From contig NZ_JAGPYQ010000001.1 of NCBI RefSeq assembly GCF_018070025.1, positions 5,456,001-5,520,000 of the forward strand: a DNA stretch of 64,000 nucleotides. Reading direction: 5' to 3'. The position numbers and the translations under genes were made by a program. Source of the stretch: Streptomyces liliiviolaceus (lineage in GTDB: Bacteria > Actinomycetota > Actinomycetes > Streptomycetales > Streptomycetaceae). Position 1 is the first letter of the stretch. Each line of letters opens with the position of its first letter. The notes beneath the pieces are model-generated. The model was not told the origin of the DNA, searched no databases, and saw nothing but the letters and a program-made list of their open reading frames with translations. Of the stretch, positions 60,577 through 64,000 are shown piece after piece.

Positions 60577-61105
60577 GATGCGGCGCCGTTCATGGGTCAG
60601 GCCCCCGTCTCTTGTGATGCATGCATGTCGATGAAAGCGCATTCACATTAGGGGCGGGCAGGTCCGTGAGGCAACCGGAGCGTCTCTGACCGGCCAAGTT
60701 CGCGACCAAGTCCGCGACCGAGCCGGGCCGGGCCGGGCCGAGCCCGACCGGCCGGATGCGAAGGGCTCGGTCGACGCTCGGCTTCGGCTTCGGCTTCGGC
60801 ACATGGCCAAGACAGAGCGCAACCATGAACGGGTGAAGCGGCCCCACGTCGCCCAGTGCGGGCGGAGAGAGCGGGAGTACTCCCGGGCGGCTGGCTGCCC
60901 TTGCGTGACGGGTCGGCGAAGGCGGCGAAGCTCCCGGCGGGCGGGCGCGCGGCGCCCGGCATGTGACCGGAGTGGTGGATCCGCACGCGCGCCGGTCGCG
61001 TCCGTCTGCCGGACCGCTCCGGGAACCGCCGCTCCGGGAACCGCAGCTCGGGGAGCCACCGCTCGGGGGCGGCGATCCTGATGCCGGTCCGACGGACCGG
61101 GCTCC
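60577..61105. other. Intergenic region with LacI promoter, no gene
   Basis: Holds the LacI operator, ATGCATGCAT (60617-60626) and, near the right end, short GCTCCGGGAACC-like reiterations (about 61017-61060). Forward and reverse frames are Arg-rich and repeat-like with no start site support. Confidence 0.5.
60632..60645. promoter_or_regulatory. LacI autoregulatory operator
   Basis: TGAAAGCGCATTCA, a 14-bp near-palindrome 56 bp upstream of the GTG start, matching the LacI/GalR consensus with a central GCGC. Confidence 0.72.
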
Positions 61106-61513
61106 TCAGTCGCGGTCGAGCAGTTCGATGAGGTTGCCGTAGGGGTCGGTGACGAAGGCCATGACGGCTCCGGGGCGTGGGGCCGGCCGCGGAGTCATGC
61201 TCACCCCGGCTCCGGCCTCGACGAGCCGTGCGAACTCCGCCGCCACGTCCTCGACGCACAGGCACATATGGCCGAAGCCGTGTGTGCCCGCCGCGTCGAG
61301 GGCACTGCCTGGTGCCGGGCCCGGGCGGGCCGAGGGGCGGTGCAGCAGTTCGATGCGGTACCCGCTGGCGGCGTGCAGGAGCATGACCCCGCGCAGATCG
61401 GTGCCCGGAATCGCGAACACCGGGGCCGCGGTGAGGTCCAGCGCAGCGCAGTACCAGGCGGTGGCGGCCTCCAGGTCGGGCACGGAGATGCCCACGTGGT
61501 CGAAGCGGGTCAT
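61106..61513 (-). CDS. VOC-family (glyoxalase/bleomycin-resistance-fold) protein
   Basis: A 135-residue metalloenzyme-like protein. FDHVGISVPDLEAATAWYCA has the first metal His, GYRIELLHRP a Glu, GFGHMCLCVEDVAAEFA the second His, and GNLIELLDRD the second Glu: a complete H/E/H/E set. Substrate unknown. ATG 61513 lies 3 bp after the ABC ATPase stop, so it is the last gene of the transporter operon. It may modify the imported compound. Confidence 0.92.
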   Translation of the reverse strand: MTRFDHVGISVPDLEAATAWYCAALDLTAAPVFAIPGTDLRGVMLLHAASGYRIELLHRPSARPGPAPGSALDAAGTHGFGHMCLCVEDVAAEFARLVEAGAGVSMTPRPAPRPGAVMAFVTDPYGNLIELLDRD

Positions 61514-61516
61514 CGG

Positions 61517-62506
61517 TCAGCGCACCGCCCGTACGGTCTTCTCCCGGGCCGGGCCCTCGCCCCGCCGGGTGTCACCCGTGCTGCCGTCTGTGGTGCCGCC
61601 CGTGGTCCCACCTGACGACAGGTCGTGCGTCGGCTCGGTCGGCGCCGAGGTCCCCGCGGCCGACGTTCCACCCCCTCCCCCTCCCTGTTCCTGCCCCTGC
61701 CCTTGCCCTTGTGCCTCGCGGATCATGGTCAGGACCCGGGTCCGCAGGTCGGTGAAGCGGGGGTCGGCGCGGGTGGTGATCTGGTCGCGGTCGGCGCCCA
61801 GGTCGACCTGGAGGTTGTCGACGACAGTGGTCGGACGGCCGCCGATGACGACCACGCGGTCACCGAGGTAGACGGCCTCGTCGATGTCGTGGGTGACGAG
61901 GACGACGGTGATGCCTAGGTCGGCGCGGAGCGAGAGGGTCAGATCCTCCAGGTCGAAGCGGGACTGGGCGTCGACCGACCCGAAGGGTTCGTCCATCAGC
62001 AGTACGGGCGCCTCGTACGCGAGTCCGCGGGCGATGGCCACCCGCTGCTGCATACCGCCCGAGAGCTGCCAGGGGTACTTGTCGCCGACGTCCGCCAGGC
62101 CGACGGCGCCCAGGCATTCCTCGGCCCGCCGGTTGCGTTCGGCGCGCGTGACCCCCATCCCCTCCAGGGGGAAGGCCACGTTGTCCCGTACCCGCATCCA
62201 GGGCAGCAGGGAACCGCGGTAGTCCTGGAAGACGACCGCGATGTCGGCGTGCGGGCGGGTGAGGAGTTCGTCGCCGTAGCGGATCGTGCCCGTGGTGGGG
62301 CGGATCAGACCGGACAGACAGCGCAGCAGGGTGGTCTTGCCGGCGCCGGACGGACCGACGACACAGACGAGTTCACCGGGGTCGACCCGCAGCGAAAGGC
62401 CCTCGATCACCCGGTGCTCGTCCGCGCCGTGGCCGAACGTCTTGCAGACGTCCTCCACGACCAGGCTGGATCCGCCCCCGCCCGCCTTCACGTGTCGCTG
62501 CATCAT
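61517..62506 (-). CDS. ABC transporter ATPase, sulfonate/taurine/nitrate type, with extended tail
   Basis: A 329-residue ATPase. Walker A is GPSGAGKTT, Q-loop VFQDYRGSLLPW, signature LSGGMQQRVAIARGL, Walker B LLMDEPFGSVD, H-loop LVTHDIDEAVYL. The LLPW before the signature is typical of SsuB/TauB. After the nucleotide-binding domain about 70 residues of Gln/Gly/Thr/Ser repeats (starting about QGQGQGQEQ) extend the protein well beyond the usual 260. ATG 62506 overlaps the permease stop (ATGA). Confidence 0.94.
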   Translation of the reverse strand: MMQRHVKAGGGGSSLVVEDVCKTFGHGADEHRVIEGLSLRVDPGELVCVVGPSGAGKTTLLRCLSGLIRPTTGTIRYGDELLTRPHADIAVVFQDYRGSLLPWMRVRDNVAFPLEGMGVTRAERNRRAEECLGAVGLADVGDKYPWQLSGGMQQRVAIARGLAYEAPVLLMDEPFGSVDAQSRFDLEDLTLSLRADLGITVVLVTHDIDEAVYLGDRVVVIGGRPTTVVDNLQVDLGADRDQITTRADPRFTDLRTRVLTMIREAQGQGQGQEQGGGGGGTSAAGTSAPTEPTHDLSSGGTTGGTTDGSTGDTRRGEGPAREKTVRAVR

Positions 62507-63330
62507 GTCTTGGCCTCGCTTCGGGACATGGTTCGGGACATGGACCGCCTGGCACGCGGCGGACGCTGGTGGTACCAGCCGAGGAGCATGTACTCGGCCG
62601 CCAGGAGGAGCACGCTCAGGCCGTAGCCGAGGATGCCGATCAGCACGGTGCCGGCCCAGGTCTCCGGGACGGCGAAACTCGAACCGCTCTGCAGGATGAA
62701 GTTGCCCAGGCCCACCGGTGATCCGTAGATCTCGCTGACGACCATCAGGACCACCGCGATCGACAGGGCCACGCGGATACCGGCGAAGATCTGCGGCAGG
62801 GCGCCGGGAAGCACCACTTTCAACAACCGCAGTCTCCAGGGGATGCGGTAGCCGCGGGCGGTCTCGTGCACGGCCGGGTTGATGCCGTGCACCCCGCTGA
62901 TGGTGTTGAGCAGGATCGGCCAGAGCGAACCGAGGGCGATGAGGAAGACCTTCGGACCGGAGCCGATGCCCAGGGTCAGGATGATGACCGGGACGAACGC
63001 CACGGTCGGGGTGGCCCGGGCGAAGTCCAGGAGCGGGGCGGTCGCCTGTCGCAGCAGGTCGATCTCGCCGATGACGAGGCCCGCGCCGACACCCACGACC
63101 GTGGCGAGGGCCAGACCGAGTGCGATGTTGCGCAGGGAGAACAGCAGGTCGCCGACGAGTCCGCCGTGCAGGAGTTCCCGCCACAGGGTGGCGAGCACAT
63201 CGGTGGCGGGCGGGAAGTAGAAGCTGGTGCTGCCCGCGGTGGCGAGCAGGAGGACGGCGACGCACAGGACCGGCAGCCACAACTGCTTGAGCAGGGACTG
63301 CCACAGGGCGCCCGGAGAACGCGTGGACAT
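62503..63330 (-). CDS. ABC transporter permease, sulfonate/taurine type (second)
   Basis: A 275-residue membrane protein. The first helix is WLPVLCVAVLLLATAG, and the EAA-like loop reads ETARGYRIPWRLRLLKVVLPGALP. ATPTVAFVPVIILTLGIGSGP follows. A C-terminal Arg-rich tail (RPPRARRSMSRT) faces the cytoplasm. It lies 14 bp after the other permease gene and overlaps the ATPase start. Confidence 0.93.
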   Translation of the reverse strand: MSTRSPGALWQSLLKQLWLPVLCVAVLLLATAGSTSFYFPPATDVLATLWRELLHGGLVGDLLFSLRNIALGLALATVVGVGAGLVIGEIDLLRQATAPLLDFARATPTVAFVPVIILTLGIGSGPKVFLIALGSLWPILLNTISGVHGINPAVHETARGYRIPWRLRLLKVVLPGALPQIFAGIRVALSIAVVLMVVSEIYGSPVGLGNFILQSGSSFAVPETWAGTVLIGILGYGLSVLLLAAEYMLLGWYHQRPPRARRSMSRTMSRSEAKT

Positions 63331-63344
63331 GGTGTCTCCCCTCG

Positions 63345-64000
63345 TCAGTCGGTGTGGGTCGGCGGACGCCAGCGCAGCAGACGACGTTCGGCGATCGTGG
63401 ACAGCAGGTTGATCGAGTAGCCGATCGCGCCCGCGGTGATGATGTAGGCGTACGCCCGGGACGCGGCGCCGCCCTGCTGCGCCTGCACGACCTCGTGGCC
63501 GATGCCCGGGAGAGTGGTGAGCACCTCGACGCCGATGGCCACGAGCACGGAGGTCGTCGCCGCCAGCCGCAGTCCGGTCATGACCGAGGGCGTGGCGCTG
63601 GGCAGGATCACCTTGCGGAAGCGCAGCAGCCGGGGGACGCGGTAGCTGTCCATGGTCTCCGCGATCATCGGGGTCACGGACCGGGCGCCGTACTGGGCCT
63701 GGAGGAAGACGGGAAAGACACAGGCGAGGAGGACGACGGTGGTCTTCATCGTCGGGGTCGACCCCAGCACCAGCAGGAACACCGGCAGCAGGGCGATGAC
63801 CGGGAAGGACCGCAGGACGTCGACGAGCAGCCGGGACGACTGCTCGGCCGCCGCGTAGGTACCCGTGACCAGGCCCAGCGGTACGCCGATGACGGCGGCG
63901 GCGACGAAGCCGGTCACGGCTCCGTCGAGGGTGTCCCCCACCGCCTGCCAGTAGACGGGGTCGCCGAACAACTGCGGGAACTGCCCGAACACCGCCGTCG
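63345..64000 (-). CDS. ABC transporter permease, sulfonate/taurine type (first), N-terminus cut by window
   Basis: At least 215 residues; the frame runs off the right edge, and members of this family usually have an extra helix of about 50 residues in front. The EAA-like loop is DSYRVPRLLRFRKVILPSATP, with EVLTTLPGIGHEVVQAQQ after it. Two distinct permeases in one operon point to a heterodimeric channel, unlike the homodimer of SsuC. A binding protein gene would be expected further right. Confidence 0.9.
   Translation of the reverse strand, partial: TAVFGQFPQLFGDPVYWQAVGDTLDGAVTGFVAAAVIGVPLGLVTGTYAAAEQSSRLLVDVLRSFPVIALLPVFLLVLGSTPTMKTTVVLLACVFPVFLQAQYGARSVTPMIAETMDSYRVPRLLRFRKVILPSATPSVMTGLRLAATTSVLVAIGVEVLTTLPGIGHEVVQAQQGGAASRAYAYIITAGAIGYSINLLSTIAERRLLRWRPPTHTD

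Noticed and set aside
60803..61081. 92-codon Arg-rich forward frame after the LacI gene
   Set aside because: No ribosome site, composition of shifted repeats (GTAAPGTAARG), no recognisable domain.

Overview
The window is a stretch of high-GC actinobacterial chromosome, almost certainly Streptomyces. The support is extreme G/C at third codon positions, frequent GTG starts, many TetR/GntR/MerR/HxlR/LacI regulators, Tat and Sec exported hydrolases, an FHA/Ser-Thr kinase pair, and rare TTA codons (only two seen in frame). No rRNA, tRNA, CRISPR array, phage or intact insertion sequence was seen. The two window edges cut ABC-transporter genes.

Layout. 1-799 holds a sulfonate/taurine-type ABC permease cut at the left edge. 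1312-6243 holds small regulator/enzyme pairs: alpha/beta hydrolase with TetR, a PH-domain membrane protein, thioesterase with HxlR, and a GOLPH3-like protein next to a UGT-type glycosyltransferase (6352-7569). 7667-11763 is a four-gene minus-strand operon (metallo-beta-lactamase fold hydrolase, a dehydrogenase fused to a VOC domain, a SnoaL/NTF2-like protein, a second MBL-like protein). It lies opposite a TetR gene, with two CCAC-N3-GTGG operators between. 12599-17014 is a response regulator/histidine kinase pair with an MMPL exporter. 17444-28344 is a forward-strand block of signalling and exported proteins: an FHA protein, a Ser/Thr kinase carrying an extracytoplasmic lytic-transglycosylase-like domain, a secreted SxxK serine hydrolase, a 1005-residue PA14/propeller/CBM/DUF1080 protein, an exported erythromycin-esterase-like protein and a secreted beta-helix protein.

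28461-37960 is a catabolic region. A GntR/FCD regulator lies opposite a Tat-exported alpha/beta-hydrolase-like protein. A tightly coupled six-gene operon (two FAH-family hydrolases, amidohydrolase, carboxylesterase, carboxymuconolactone-decarboxylase-like protein, SDR) faces two forward SDR genes. The palindrome TGTCGACA, or a close variant, recurs in the promoters of this region and suggests one regulon. 38025-42966 is an APC permease/alcohol dehydrogenase/aldehyde dehydrogenase operon controlled by a divergent BetI-like TetR.

43081-49575 holds DoxX, a MerR regulator with an extended SDR, a 58-codon gene, a GH10 xylanase-like enzyme, a transposase relic, a CGNR zinc-finger regulator and a haloalkane-dehalogenase-like hydrolase. 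49599-55693 is an oligosaccharide locus: GH144-like glucanase, GH1 beta-glucosidase, and an ABC importer of two permeases plus a lipoprotein. Its promoter carries a LacI-type operator that resembles the one upstream of the LacI gene at 59479-60576. Between them are two alpha/beta hydrolases and a DUF1963 gene. 61106-64000 is another sulfonate/taurine-type ABC operon (VOC protein, ATPase, two permeases), cut at the right edge.

The strongest candidates for new biology are the FHA/kinase-transglycosylase/serine-hydrolase cassette, the dehydrogenase-VOC operon, the TGTCGACA regulon with its active-site-substituted enzymes, and short tandem-repeat arrays that begin at stop codons.
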